This document shows, piece by piece, positions 1 through 9,051 of a stretch of 64,000 bases of DNA. This DNA is from Cupriavidus gilardii (GTDB lineage: Bacteria; Pseudomonadota; Gammaproteobacteria; Burkholderiales; Burkholderiaceae), in NCBI RefSeq assembly GCF_008801915.1, contig NZ_VZOV01000005.1, positions 205,777-269,776 on the forward strand, given 5' to 3'. The translations under genes and the position numbers were made by a program. Every line of letters begins with the position of its first letter. Positions within the stretch are counted from its first letter, which is position 1. Below the pieces are notes generated by a model. It saw nothing but the letters and a program-made list of their open reading frames with translations, made no database searches and was not told the origin of the DNA.

Positions 1-444
1 GCCGACGTTCCACACCACCGCATCGGCGTTGAACGGCGTGCCGTCATGGAACTTGACGTTGGGGCGCAGCTTGAAGACCCATTTGGTCTTGTCCTTGGCG
101 TCCACCTTCCATTCGGTCGCAAGCCCCGGGATCAACAGGCTTGGGCCGTCGCTCTTGCTCAGATCCCATTGCGTCAGGCCGTCGTACATCGGAATGCCGC
201 TGAAGCGGTTGCCCTCGAAGCCCTGGTCCGGCTGACCCAGCGTACGAGGAATGTCGGCCGCGGTCATGCCGATGCGCAGGACCTTTTCGGCCATCGCCGA
301 CCCCGGCAAGGCCAGCAGCGACAGCGCGAGCGCCGCGCCGATGCTGCCAAGCCGTTGACGGGCGCCGGTTGCCGATGCGGCGGTGGCGTGGGAAGCGGCG
401 GTCGACATCGATGCGAAAGCACAGGCGAAGCGGTTCACTGGCAT
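1..444 (-). CDS. ABC transporter substrate-binding protein, peptide/opine type (SBP_bac_5), N-terminal part
   Basis: The 148 visible codons run off the left edge, so the C-terminal two thirds or more are missing. An N-terminal region of about 50 residues with a hydrophobic core (ALALSLLALPG) and an Ala-Met-Ala cleavage site indicates Sec export to the periplasm. The mature part starts EKVLRIGMTAADIPRTL and contains the family hallmark VKFHDGTPFNADAVVWN, which is typical of DppA/OppA-like receptors that feed a dipeptide or nickel ABC importer. The chosen ATG has an AGGAG very close upstream (2 bases), so the in-frame ATG 36 bases further in is a real alternative. It is divergent from the flavin oxidoreductase gene. 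The substrate cannot be inferred. Confidence 0.88.
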   Translation of the reverse strand, partial: MPVNRFACAFASMSTAASHATAASATGARQRLGSIGAALALSLLALPGSAMAEKVLRIGMTAADIPRTLGQPDQGFEGNRFSGIPMYDGLTQWDLSKSDGPSLLIPGLATEWKVDAKDKTKWVFKLRPNVKFHDGTPFNADAVVWNVG

Positions 445-749
445 GGCTCCTGAGTGGGGAAGAGACGTCGGCACTGCCAAAGCAAGTGATATGCCATCGG
501 ATTTTCGGGGTCACCGCGGCGATTTCGCGTATCGCCTCGCCTGAATCGCGCCGACACCACGCGCGGGCACCATCGGCGGGAGGCGCCGCACCACGATCGA
601 TGGGTCTCGCACCAACATGCATCCATGCGCGCCGTTCCCCGCCGCCTGCAGCGATCGCCCAGTTGCCGCACAATGCCTGCCTGGCTCGTCTGGCCCGCAT
701 GGCCTCCCACGGCGAGCCGGTATCCACCAGAACACAGAAGAGGTTCTCG
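445..749. other. Divergent intergenic region
   Basis: This stretch of about 305 bases separates the divergent peptide-receptor and flavin oxidoreductase genes. It must hold both promoters. I see no convincing coding sequence, strong palindrome or repeat in it. Reading frames that stay open through it are GC-driven extensions of the neighbouring genes. Confidence 0.6.
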
Positions 750-1865
750 ATGTCCGCACTGTTTACCCCGCTGCAGATCGGCGATCTGCAGCTCGACAAC
801 CGCATCCTGATTGCGCCGATGTGCCAGTACTCGGCGGAGCAGGGCAATGCCACCGACTGGCACCTGATCCATCTGGGCCACCTCGCGCTGTCCGGCGCGG
901 GCATGCTGATTCTCGAAGCGACCGCGGTGTCGCCGCAGGGACGCATCACACCCTACGATCTCGGCCTGTACTCGGACGACAACGAAGCCGCGCTGGCCCG
1001 CGTGCTGAAGGCCGTGCGCGCCCATTCGCCGATCAAGGTCGCGATGCAGATCGCCCATGCGGGCCGCAAGGCGTCGAGCCGCGCGCCGTGGGATGGCGGT
1101 GCGCAGATCCGGCCGGACGAGCCCGAGGGCTGGCAGACCGAGGCGCCGTCGGCCGTACCCCATGCGCCGAGCGAAGTCGCGCCGATGGCGCTCGACCGCG
1201 CCGGCCTCGAGCGGGTCAAGCGCGATTTCGTCGAGACCGCGAAGCGTGCCGCGCGCCTTGGCATCGATGCGATCGAGATCCATGCCGCGCACGGCTATCT
1301 GCTGCACCAGTTCCTGTCGCCGATCGCCAATCATCGCGACGACGAGTACGGCGGCAGCCTGGAGAACCGGATGCGCTTTCCGCTGGAGGTGTTCGACGCG
1401 GTGCGCGCCGTCTTTCCGGCCAACCGCCCGGTGTGGGCGCGCATCTCGGCGACCGACTGGGTGCCGAACGGCTGGGATATCGACGGCACCGTGGCGATCT
1501 CGAAGGAGCTCGCGCGGCGCGGTTGCGCGGCGATCCATGTGACCACGGGCGGCGTGTCGCCGCAGCAGGCGATCAAGCTGGGCCCGGGCTATCAGGTTCC
1601 GTACGCGCAGCGGGTCAAGGCCGAGGTTGGGCTGGCGACCATCGCGGTCGGCCTGATCACCGAGCCGGAGCAGGCCGAGAGCATCATCGCCAACGGCGAA
1701 GCTGACGCGGTGTCGCTGGCGCGGGCGATGCTGTATGACCCGCGCTGGCCATGGCACGCCGCCGCCAGGCTCGGCGCCCAGGTCCGGGCGCCGAAGCAGT
1801 ACTGGCGTTCGCAGCCGCGCGAGTTCAAGGACCTGTTCGCGGGTGCGGCGTTCGGCCAACGTTGA
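750..1865 (+). CDS. NADH:flavin oxidoreductase, old yellow enzyme family (YqjM/XenA class)
   Basis: This 371-aa cytosolic FMN enzyme of the old yellow enzyme family would reduce activated C=C bonds (enones, nitro-compounds) with NAD(P)H. The class is shown by Cys25 and Tyr27 in APMCQYSA, which match the redox-tuning Cys/Tyr of YqjM-type enzymes. Also present are the QIAHAGRKAS segment, the substrate-binding pair in HAAHGYLLHQFLSP, and the NHRDDEYGGSLENR signature. Length matches the family. The frame is open far upstream, but the ATG at 750 is chosen because it is preceded by AGAAGAGG and matches the family N-terminus. It stands alone, divergent from the peptide-receptor gene. The physiological substrate is unknown. 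Confidence 0.93.
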   Translation: MSALFTPLQIGDLQLDNRILIAPMCQYSAEQGNATDWHLIHLGHLALSGAGMLILEATAVSPQGRITPYDLGLYSDDNEAALARVLKAVRAHSPIKVAMQIAHAGRKASSRAPWDGGAQIRPDEPEGWQTEAPSAVPHAPSEVAPMALDRAGLERVKRDFVETAKRAARLGIDAIEIHAAHGYLLHQFLSPIANHRDDEYGGSLENRMRFPLEVFDAVRAVFPANRPVWARISATDWVPNGWDIDGTVAISKELARRGCAAIHVTTGGVSPQQAIKLGPGYQVPYAQRVKAEVGLATIAVGLITEPEQAESIIANGEADAVSLARAMLYDPRWPWHAAARLGAQVRAPKQYWRSQPREFKDLFAGAAFGQR

Positions 1866-2094
1866 ATGACACCGATGTCATTTTCGGCGCCATTGGAGCG
1901 TCCCTCCCGTCACGTCGCGTGACCGACCCTCGGAGGAGGTCGCCGCACCCCTAGTCACCCATCCGGATGTTTCGTATTGTGGACAGGCAGACAAGTCCGC
2001 TGCCTTCCACGGCAGCGATGCGAGCGCGGAATGCAGGCTCATCTGGCGAGCTCAGTTGGCAAGCCCATTTCGCTCCATCCGTCCGAGGCAAGGG

Positions 2095-3465
2095 ATGACC
2101 GGGATGACCGATCCGAACCAACCCAGACCGCAAGGCATCCTGTCGGTCTTCGATGCCATCACGATCATGGTGGGCCTGGTGCTCGGGGTCGGGATCTTCC
2201 GCACGCCGTCGATCGTCGCGGGCAGCGTCGAGTCGGAGGCGATGTTCGTGCTGGTCTGGATCGTCGGCGGCATCATCACCTTCATCGGCGCGTTGTGCTA
2301 CGCGGAGCTGTCGGCGGCCCATCCCAATGCCGGCGGCGAATACCACTTCCTGTCGCGCGCCTACGGCCGCTCCACCGCGATGATGTTCGGATGGGCGCGC
2401 TGCACGGTGATCCAGACCGGCGCCATCGCGGCGGTCGCCTTCATGCTGGGCGACTACGTGGCCCAGCTGGTGCCGGCCGGTCCGTTGGGTCCGGCCATCT
2501 ATGCCGCGCTGGCGGTGATCGTGTTGACCGCGGTGAACGTGATCGGCACCATCGAGGGCAAGAACCTGCAGGTGGTGGTGACGTTCCTCGAGATCGGCGC
2601 GATCGGCGCGATCATCCTGTTCGGCATGTTCGGGTCGCCCGAGACCGCCGAACGCGCCGCGCCGTCGATGCCGCCTGAAACCGCGGCGATCGGCATGGCG
2701 ATGATCTTCGTGCTGCTGACCTATGGCGGCTGGAACGAGGCGGCCTATCTGACCGGCGAACTGAAGGACGCGCCGCGCAATATCGCCAAAGTGCTGGCCG
2801 GCGGCACCGTCATTCTGGTGGTGCTGTACACGCTGGCCAATCTGGCCTTGCTGTCGGTCCTCGGGCTTGACGGATTGCGCCAATCCGATGCGGTCGCCGC
2901 CGACATGATGCGCGTGGTGGCCGGGCCGATCGGCGAGCGCGTGGTCACCGCGGCCATCGTGGTCGCCGCGATCTCGACGCTGAACGCCACGATCTTCACA
3001 GGCTCGCGCGTGTTCTACGCGATGGCGCGCGACATGACGGTGATGCAGTGGGTGGGCGTCTGGGACGGCCGCGGCAAGACGCCCGCCAATGGCCAGATCG
3101 CACAGGGGATCATCGCGCTGGCGCTGATCGCGGTGGGGGCCATCACGCGCGACGGCTTCAAGGCGATGGTCGACTACACCGCGCCGGTGTTCTGGGGCTT
3201 CCTGCTGCTGGTCGGCTGCTCGCTGTTCGTGCTGCGCTGGCGCCATCCCGAGCGCGCGTTGCCGTACCGCGTGCCGCTGTATCCGGTCACGCCGATCATC
3301 TTCTGCCTGACCTGCCTGTACATGCTCTATGCCAGCGTGGCCTATACCGGCGCCGCGGCGCTGATCGGGCTCGCGATGCTCGCCGCCGGCGCGCCGATCC
3401 TGCTGTTCAAGCGCAAGGAGGTCGATGCCGCGGAACAGCAGGATGCTTCACCGGACCCCATGTGA
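2095..3465 (+). CDS. Amino acid permease, APC superfamily
   Basis: This is a roughly 456-aa inner-membrane protein with about 12 hydrophobic segments. It opens with the APC consensus IMVGLVLGVGIFRTPS (the GxGIF substrate-backbone loop in TM1) and continues with the AELSAAHPNAGGEYHFLSRAYG loop after TM2, typical of proton-coupled amino-acid transporters. The ATG at 2095 has GAGG six bases upstream; the next in-frame ATG at 2104 is possible. The exported methyltransferase starts 22 bases downstream on the same strand, so the two are probably co-transcribed. Substrate specificity cannot be read from the sequence. Confidence 0.9.
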   Translation: MTGMTDPNQPRPQGILSVFDAITIMVGLVLGVGIFRTPSIVAGSVESEAMFVLVWIVGGIITFIGALCYAELSAAHPNAGGEYHFLSRAYGRSTAMMFGWARCTVIQTGAIAAVAFMLGDYVAQLVPAGPLGPAIYAALAVIVLTAVNVIGTIEGKNLQVVVTFLEIGAIGAIILFGMFGSPETAERAAPSMPPETAAIGMAMIFVLLTYGGWNEAAYLTGELKDAPRNIAKVLAGGTVILVVLYTLANLALLSVLGLDGLRQSDAVAADMMRVVAGPIGERVVTAAIVVAAISTLNATIFTGSRVFYAMARDMTVMQWVGVWDGRGKTPANGQIAQGIIALALIAVGAITRDGFKAMVDYTAPVFWGFLLLVGCSLFVLRWRHPERALPYRVPLYPVTPIIFCLTCLYMLYASVAYTGAAALIGLAMLAAGAPILLFKRKEVDAAEQQDASPDPM

Positions 3466-3487
3466 CCATTCGAACAGGAGAACGTCG

Positions 3488-4327
3488 ATGACGATGTTGC
3501 ACAAGTCCTTCGTCGCTGCCGCGCTGTTTGCCGCGGGTGCCATGGCATTGAGCGGCCCCGGTTTGGCGCAGACGGAGACGGCGTCCGAGGCGACCTCGGT
3601 CTACAAGCCATCCGTCGGCCAATCGGGCAAGGACGTGGTGTGGGTGCCGACCTCGCAGGCACTGGTCGACCGCATGCTGGACATGGCCGAGCTGACGCCC
3701 GGGGATCATCTGGTCGACCTTGGATCGGGCGATGGCCGGCTGGTGATCACCGCGGCCAAACGTGGTGCCACGGCGCGCGGCATCGAGTTCAATCCGGACA
3801 TGGTGGCGCTGTCGCGCCGGACCGCGCAGGCCGAAGGCGTCGGCAATCGCGCGCGCTTCGACCAGGGCGACATCTTCAAGTCGGATTTCTCCAACGCCAC
3901 CGTGGTGACGCTGTTCCTGTTGCCGGACCTGAACCTGCGGCTGCGTCCGACCCTGCTGAACATGAAGCCGGGCACGCGCGTCGTCTCCAATACCTTCACG
4001 ATGGACGACTGGGAGCCGGACGAGACCGCGCAGGTCACGCAGGGCTGCGCGGGCCACTGCACCGCCTACAAGTGGGTGATTCCGGCCAAGGTGCAAGGCA
4101 GCTGGCGCATGGGAGAAAAGCAGCTGGTGCTGACGCAGAAGTACCAGATGATCGAAGGGACGCTGCGCGAGGAAGGCGCCACGACGCCGATCAGCGAGGG
4201 GCGCATCGACGGTACGAAGATCTCGTTTGTCGCCGATCAGCAGCGCTATACCGGCGAGATCAGCGGCAAGACCATGCAGGGCACGATCGAGGGGGGAGGG
4301 CGCTGGAGCGCGACGATGACGCGTTGA
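3488..4327 (+). CDS. Exported class I SAM-dependent methyltransferase-like protein
   Basis: This 279-aa protein begins with a clear Sec signal peptide (residues 1-28, hydrophobic core AAALFAAGAMALSG, cleavage after GLAQ). A class I methyltransferase core follows: LVDLGSGDGRLVI is motif I (the SAM-binding glycine loop), GIEFNPDMVALSRR is the acidic motif II, and FDQGDIF precedes motif IV. The region after about residue 190 is extra and holds a Cys pair (GCAGHCTAYKW). The start is fixed by AACAGGAG seven bases upstream. It is probably co-transcribed with the permease. The oddity is that SAM is not known to be available in the periplasm, so this may be a cytosolic enzyme with a misread N-terminus, or an exported binding protein. 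Confidence 0.82.
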   Translation: MTMLHKSFVAAALFAAGAMALSGPGLAQTETASEATSVYKPSVGQSGKDVVWVPTSQALVDRMLDMAELTPGDHLVDLGSGDGRLVITAAKRGATARGIEFNPDMVALSRRTAQAEGVGNRARFDQGDIFKSDFSNATVVTLFLLPDLNLRLRPTLLNMKPGTRVVSNTFTMDDWEPDETAQVTQGCAGHCTAYKWVIPAKVQGSWRMGEKQLVLTQKYQMIEGTLREEGATTPISEGRIDGTKISFVADQQRYTGEISGKTMQGTIEGGGRWSATMTR

Positions 4328-4364
4328 TCTCGATGTGGGCGCCCATCCCGCGCCCCGTTGTGGT

Positions 4365-5435
4365 TCAGCGATTTGCCGGTTTGCCGTCCAGCCCTTGCAG
4401 CAGCGCCTTGTGGAACTGCGCCGGCGATTCGACCTGCGGCGAATGGCCCAGCTCGGGGAACGCCACCAGCGTCGCGTTCGGAATCGTGCGCGCGGCGCTT
4501 TGTCCCAGCACGGGATAGTTGCCCAGCTTGCTGGCGATCTCGGGCGCCGCGCGGTTTGCGCCCGGCGCGGTGCGGTCCTTCTCGCCGATCATCAGCAGCG
4601 TCGGCACGGCGATCCGCGAAAACTCGTGGACCACAGGCTGCGTGAAGAGCATCTCCGAGGTCTGCGCCTGGTTCCAGGCCACCTGCTGCTTGCCCGGACC
4701 GGCGTACATGCCGGCCTGCATCGCGACCCAGCGGTCGTATTCGGGGCGCCACTTGCCGTTGTAGTAGAACCGCAGCTGATAGGCCTTGATCGAGTCGAAG
4801 CTGGTCTTGAGCTCGCCCTGATACAGCTGATCGACGCTGGCATAGGGAACGCCCTCGGCCTGCCAGTCTTCGAGCCCGATCGGATTGACCAGCACCAGCT
4901 GCTCCACCGACTTCGGATACTGCAGCGCGAAGCGCGCGGCCAGCATGCCGCCCATCGAATGGCCGATCACGGTGGCACGGGTCACGCCGCGCGATTGCAG
5001 CAGCGCCTGCGTATTGGCCGCGAGCTGCGCGAAGCTGAACTGGTAGCCGCGGGGTTTGGTGGACGCGCAAAAGCCGATCTGGTCCGGCGCGATCACCCGG
5101 TAGCCGGCATTGGCCAGCGTGTCGATGGTGGCTTCCCACGTCGCGCCGCAGAAATTCTTGCCGTGCAGCAGCACCGCGGTGCGGCCGTTGGGCTTGCCCT
5201 TCGGTGCGACGTCCATGAAGGCCATCGACAGCTCCTGCTGCTGCGACTGGAAGGTGAAGCGCTGGATCGGGTGGGGGTAGGGGAAGCCTTCGAGTTGCGG
5301 GCCGTAGGGCGTCACTGATGGTGCCGGGGCGCTTGCCGCGGGTTCGGCCGCAGCGGCCGTCGTCGCGGCGGCGGTCAGGGCGAGCGACACGGCAAGCGTG
5401 GACAGGGGCAACAGGCGGGTCGGAGTCGTTTTCAT
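4365..5435 (-). CDS. Exported alpha/beta hydrolase
   Basis: This 356-aa protein has a Sec signal peptide (LLPLSTLAVSLALTAAATTA) followed by a complete alpha/beta-hydrolase domain. The oxyanion region is LLHGKNFCGATW, the nucleophile Ser160 lies in GHSMGG, the acid is probably in MIGEKDRTAPG, and His331 is in LGHSP. It should act as a periplasmic esterase, lipase or hydrolase of unknown substrate. The start is the ATG preceded by GGGAG; the frame stays open far upstream without meaning. It is convergent with the methyltransferase gene, and REP-like hairpins lie in its upstream region. Confidence 0.9.
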   Translation of the reverse strand: MKTTPTRLLPLSTLAVSLALTAAATTAAAAEPAASAPAPSVTPYGPQLEGFPYPHPIQRFTFQSQQQELSMAFMDVAPKGKPNGRTAVLLHGKNFCGATWEATIDTLANAGYRVIAPDQIGFCASTKPRGYQFSFAQLAANTQALLQSRGVTRATVIGHSMGGMLAARFALQYPKSVEQLVLVNPIGLEDWQAEGVPYASVDQLYQGELKTSFDSIKAYQLRFYYNGKWRPEYDRWVAMQAGMYAGPGKQQVAWNQAQTSEMLFTQPVVHEFSRIAVPTLLMIGEKDRTAPGANRAAPEIASKLGNYPVLGQSAARTIPNATLVAFPELGHSPQVESPAQFHKALLQGLDGKPANR

Positions 5436-5548
5436 GCGGGGCTCCCAGGTGGGACGAATTGCAGTGAGGAAACGGACTCGATGTGACCGTGGGGTAACAA
5501 TAAAGTTCAGGGGATGCGAGGCGCTTGCGGAGATTGCGTGCGCCGGTT

Positions 5549-5587
5549 GCCCTCTCCCCAACCCTCTCCCGCAAGCGGGAGAGGGAG
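5549..5587. repeat. REP-like inverted repeat, copy 1
   Basis: A GCCCTCTCCCCAA flank is followed by an almost perfect hairpin with arms CCCTCTCCCGC and GCGGGAGAGGG around a 2-base centre (5562-5585). Copy 2, about 150 bases away, has the same modules in the opposite orientation. Such GC-rich hairpins are common extragenic palindromes in Burkholderiales and related genomes. They may act as transcript ends or nucleoid-protein sites. Confidence 0.75.
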
Positions 5588-5725
5588 CCCGCGCGTCGGC
5601 AGCGCGACCCGCTTCGCTATCCCGCAGCCAGCACGACCGCGACGACCGCTGCCTGCTCCCCAGGCACCGCCGCCGCGACGACCCGCTCCCGTTTCCCATG
5701 GACATCACCGCCGCGATGATGCGCT

Positions 5726-5765
5726 CCCCTCTCCCGCTTGCGGGAGAGGGGCTGGGGGAGAGGGC
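5726..5765. repeat. REP-like inverted repeat, copy 2 (opposite orientation)
   Basis: The arms CCCCTCTCCCGC and GCGGGAGAGGGG (5726-5751) are followed by CTGGGGGAGAGGGC. This is the mirror arrangement of copy 1, in which the flank precedes the hairpin. Together the two copies form a BIME-like pair in the 365-base gap between the hydrolase and the DUF6644 gene. No gene is seen between them. Confidence 0.75.
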
Positions 5766-5800
5766 GGCGGCGGTCGCACAGCGGCAACGATTGCCATCCC

Positions 5801-6265
5801 TCACCCAAACGCCAGCATCCTCCCCGCCAGCATCACCGCCGCCCAAAGCCCCAACGACAGCAATCCCGCCAGCCGGCCATGGCTGCGATTCCGCCGCCGG
5901 CGCGACGCCAGATGCAACGCCAGCGCATTCAGCGCCGCCGTAGCGATCAACGCCAGCTTGGCGCCGAACCACGGGTTCGACAGATACTCCCGCGCCGCCG
6001 GCGCAAACAGCAGAACCCCAGACAGCGCCGCCAGCGCGAAGCCCATCAGCGACAGCGGCACCAACGTCCGCTGCAACGCCGCGTCATCGAGCCGCATCAA
6101 TCCACCGGCGAGCCGCAGATCGACCACCGCGATGGTGCCGAACAGCAGCCCAATGCCCAGCAGATGCAGCCAGCTGACCAGTGGATAGGCCCAGGTCGAT
6201 GCGCGCAACGCCGTCACGGGCTGCCATGTCTCGACCGCGGCGAACAAGTCGTCCCACGCTTCCAT
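5801..6265 (-). CDS. DUF6644-like membrane protein
   Basis: This 154-aa protein has four predicted membrane segments and starts TWAYPLVSWLHLLGIGLLFG after a short amphipathic N-terminus. The pattern YPLVxxxHxLGIxLLxG with a following VVDLRL matches small Proteobacterial proteins classed as DUF6644. It begins 13 bases after the stop of the DUF6152 gene on the same strand, so the two form an operon. Pairing of these two families is something I recall rather than can prove here. Function is unknown; the histidine in TM1 could bind a metal or haem. Confidence 0.75.
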   Translation of the reverse strand: MEAWDDLFAAVETWQPVTALRASTWAYPLVSWLHLLGIGLLFGTIAVVDLRLAGGLMRLDDAALQRTLVPLSLMGFALAALSGVLLFAPAAREYLSNPWFGAKLALIATAALNALALHLASRRRRNRSHGRLAGLLSLGLWAAVMLAGRMLAFG

Positions 6266-6278
6266 GCCGCCGTCCCGC

Positions 6279-6809
6279 TCAGCCGCGCGGCGCGCCGCTG
6301 CATCCGGCCGGCAGCGCGACCGATTGCTGGCGCACGCCGACGCCGTCCAGCACGATCAGCGCGGGCCGCGCGACATGGCGGTCGCTGCAGGACGGAAAAC
6401 CGATCGCCTCGAGCCGGTCGCCCGGACGGGGCTCGCGCGGCATGCCCCATCGCTCCAGCCGGTTGATCGGCGCCAGGTCGAGCGTCCAGCGTCCCGGCGA
6501 GGCCGGCGCGCGCACCGCGGCGAGCGTCTTGCCAAAGCCGAGCTCGGCCAGTTCCGGCGGTACCGGCAGCGCGTTCCAGTTGGCCGGCAGGGCCCTGGCG
6601 TCGACCTCGATGGTCACCTGCGGATGCGGGTTGCGCCAGGTCACCGACACCACGCGGCCAGAAAAATAGAGCGGCGCGGTGGTGTCGTAGTACCCCCACC
6701 CGTGATGCGCCCACGCCGGCGTTCCAGGCGTCATTGCCAGACCGCACAGTGCAATTGTTAGTGCGGTCGCCAATGCGACTGCCCGAGCGAATGCCACTAT
6801 CTGCTTCAT
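6279..6809 (-). CDS. DUF6152-like exported protein
   Basis: This 176-aa protein has a signal peptide (FARAVALATALTIALCGLAM, cleavage near PAWA) directly followed by HHGWGYYDTTAPLYFSGRVVSV. The mature start with paired histidines, a beta-strand and a WRNPHPQVTIEVD segment is typical of the DUF6152 family. The ATG at 6809 is chosen because AAGGA lies just upstream and the signal peptide starts there, not at the upstream in-frame ATG. It is the first gene of a pair with the DUF6644 protein and is divergent from the LysR gene. Role unknown; the His-rich mature N-terminus suggests metal binding. Confidence 0.72.
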   Translation of the reverse strand: MKQIVAFARAVALATALTIALCGLAMTPGTPAWAHHGWGYYDTTAPLYFSGRVVSVTWRNPHPQVTIEVDARALPANWNALPVPPELAELGFGKTLAAVRAPASPGRWTLDLAPINRLERWGMPREPRPGDRLEAIGFPSCSDRHVARPALIVLDGVGVRQQSVALPAGCSGAPRG

Positions 6810-6911
6810 CGTTGCGTCCTTGCGAGCGAATGGATCGCGGCCAAGATAGCCCTCGCCAATCCATACATCAATCCGCCAAAATGGCATCGTTCGATACGCG
6901 ACGAGGTATCA

Positions 6912-7850
6912 ATGGAATTCCAGCAGCTCAAGCTCTTTCTCGCCGTTGCCGACGCGCTGCATTTCGGCCGGGCCGCGCAGCAGGTCGGCATGGCGCAGCC
7001 GCATCTCAGCCGGGCGATCGCCAGGCTCGAGCAGGAAGTCGGCGTGCGGCTGTTCGACCGTACCAGCCGCCGTGTCGCGCTGACGGCCGCCGGAGAGCGG
7101 CTGCGCGAGGAGGCGATCGCGCTGCTGCAGGCGGAGCGGCGGGCGCAGGAAGCCGCGCGGGCGGCGGGGCAGCAAAGGCGCCGCCGCCTGAGGATTGCCT
7201 ATGTTTCCGCGGCGCTCTATCGGGCCTTGCCGGCCGCACTGCGCAGCCTGTCCGCGTCGACGGAGCCGGTAGAGTTCGCGCTGCACGAGGCGACCACCAA
7301 CGAGCAGCTGGCGCTGATCGCCGCCGGCGAGATCGATCTGGGCATCGGCCACCCGCCATTCGACACGCATGCGCGCCTTGCCAGCGTGCTGCTGGCCAAC
7401 GACCGCTTCGACGCGGTGCTGCCCGCCGACCACCGTCTGGCAACCCGCACGACGATCCGTATCGAGGAACTGGCCGCCGAGCCGCTGGTGCTGTTCCCCG
7501 AGGCGCAGGGCCCCGCGCTCTATGCGGCGATCCGCGACCGCTGCCGCGTGGCCGGCCGCGTCATGCAGCTGGCGGCCACTGCGCCGCGCCTGCACGGCCA
7601 GCTGTCGCTGGTCGCGGCCGGACTCGGTATCGGCATCGCGCCGACGCAATCGCGCAGCCTGGCAGTGGCCGGCACGGTGCGCGTCCCGATCAAGCCCTAT
7701 CCCGCGGCGCTGGTATTGCCGCTGGCGGCGCTGTACGACCCGCGCTCGCGCCATCCGGCCTTGCCGCCCGCGCTGGCGGCATTGCGGCGCGCCGTGACGA
7801 CGCGCAGCGGCGGAACAGGGGACGGCAACAGAGCCGCCGCGGCGCGCTGA
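6912..7850 (+). CDS. LysR-family transcriptional regulator
   Basis: This 312-aa regulator has an N-terminal winged helix-turn-helix (residues 1-62; LKLFLAVADALHFGRAAQQV, then QPHLSRAIARLEQEVGVRLF) and a periplasmic-binding-protein-like effector domain from about residue 90. It lies about 100 bases from the divergent DUF6152 gene and upstream of the dioxygenase/ABC transporter genes on its own strand. It could regulate either neighbour. The effector is not identifiable. Confidence 0.93.
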   Translation: MEFQQLKLFLAVADALHFGRAAQQVGMAQPHLSRAIARLEQEVGVRLFDRTSRRVALTAAGERLREEAIALLQAERRAQEAARAAGQQRRRRLRIAYVSAALYRALPAALRSLSASTEPVEFALHEATTNEQLALIAAGEIDLGIGHPPFDTHARLASVLLANDRFDAVLPADHRLATRTTIRIEELAAEPLVLFPEAQGPALYAAIRDRCRVAGRVMQLAATAPRLHGQLSLVAAGLGIGIAPTQSRSLAVAGTVRVPIKPYPAALVLPLAALYDPRSRHPALPPALAALRRAVTTRSGGTGDGNRAAAAR

Positions 7851-8018
7851 CCGAGACGGCCGTGTCCCCGTCGGGCATATGCGAAGAACGGATAAGACCG
7901 AACGATTTGATTCGTTGACCGGCGCTGGACGGTCTCCTTAGCATCGATCCCAGTCGATGCCAGCGCGTTTGCCGCGTTTGCATCGTGCCCTGATCCATTC
8001 CGAGTTTACGTACCAGAC

Positions 8019-8933
8019 ATGACCGTTTCCATCCAGGCGGCACTGCCCGCGCGTCCTCCCGTCGTGACGCCACGCGCCGGCACCGGCTTCGAGATTCGTC
8101 CCTTCGAGGCGCCGCTCGGGGCCGAGGTAGTCGGGCTGGACCTGTCGCAGCCGCTATCGCATGCGGACTTCGCCCGTATTCACCGCGCGCATTTGGACCA
8201 CCACGTGCTGGTGTTTCGCGATCAGCGCATCACGCCCGACGAGCAGATCGCGTTCAGCCGGCGCTTCGGTCCGCTGCAGATCCACGTGCTGCACCAGTTC
8301 CAGTTGCCAGGCCATCCGGAGATCCTGATCGTCTCCAACGTGCTGAAGGACGGCAAGCCGATCGGGCTCGGCGACGCTGGCCATTTCTGGCATTCGGACC
8401 TGTCGTACAAGGAAAAGCCCAGCCTGGGCTCGCTATTGCACGCGCAAGAGCTGCCGGCGGAGGGAGGAGACACCCTGTTCGCCAACCAGCATCTGGCCTG
8501 GGAGACGCTGCCCGCGGAATTGAAGCGGGCGGTCGAGGGGCGCCAGGCGGAGCACACCTATCTGGCGCGCTATGCCGAGCTGCAGCAGCGCAGCCCATGG
8601 CGGCCGAACCTGACGGCCGAGCAGATCGCGCAGGTCAAGCCGGTGCTGCAGCCGGTGGTTCGCACGCATCCGGAGACCGGCCGGCGCGCACTGTTCGTCA
8701 GCGAGCATTTCACGACGCGCATCGTCGGCCTGCCCGATGACGAAAGCCGCGCGCTGCTCGATGCGCTGTTCGCGCACAGTGTCAAGCCGGAGTTCGTCTA
8801 TCGCCACCACTGGCAGCCGCACGATCTGGTGTTCTGGGACAACCGGTCGCTGCTGCATCTGGCGGCCGGCTGTCCGGCCGACCAACGGCGCGTGATGTAC
8901 CGCACCACGATCGAGGGCGACATCCCGTTCTGA
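8019..8933 (+). CDS. TauD/TfdA-family Fe(II)/2-oxoglutarate dioxygenase
   Basis: This 304-aa enzyme would hydroxylate a substrate such as taurine, a sulfonate or an aryloxyalkanoate, using O2 and 2-oxoglutarate. The iron ligands are visible: His125 and Asp127 in FWHSDLSY and the distal His280 in NRSLLHLA. The 2-oxoglutarate-binding Arg is in the QRRVMYRTTIEGD segment. The N-terminal FEIRPFEAPLGAEVVGLDLS and the FGPLQIHVLHQF region fit the family. The gene precedes a sulfonate/taurine-type ABC transporter on the same strand, which supports a role in sulfonate or a related nutrient pathway. The true substrate is not shown. Confidence 0.93.
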   Translation: MTVSIQAALPARPPVVTPRAGTGFEIRPFEAPLGAEVVGLDLSQPLSHADFARIHRAHLDHHVLVFRDQRITPDEQIAFSRRFGPLQIHVLHQFQLPGHPEILIVSNVLKDGKPIGLGDAGHFWHSDLSYKEKPSLGSLLHAQELPAEGGDTLFANQHLAWETLPAELKRAVEGRQAEHTYLARYAELQQRSPWRPNLTAEQIAQVKPVLQPVVRTHPETGRRALFVSEHFTTRIVGLPDDESRALLDALFAHSVKPEFVYRHHWQPHDLVFWDNRSLLHLAAGCPADQRRVMYRTTIEGDIPF

Positions 8934-9051
8934 CGGCACGGACAGCGCAGCCGCCCGATCCGACGCGACCGGCTTGATCGGCCAGACCGACCGTCTCCGG
9001 GCGGTCCGAGTACCCCAACGCATAAGACAACTTCCTTTCCGGAGCCCCACC

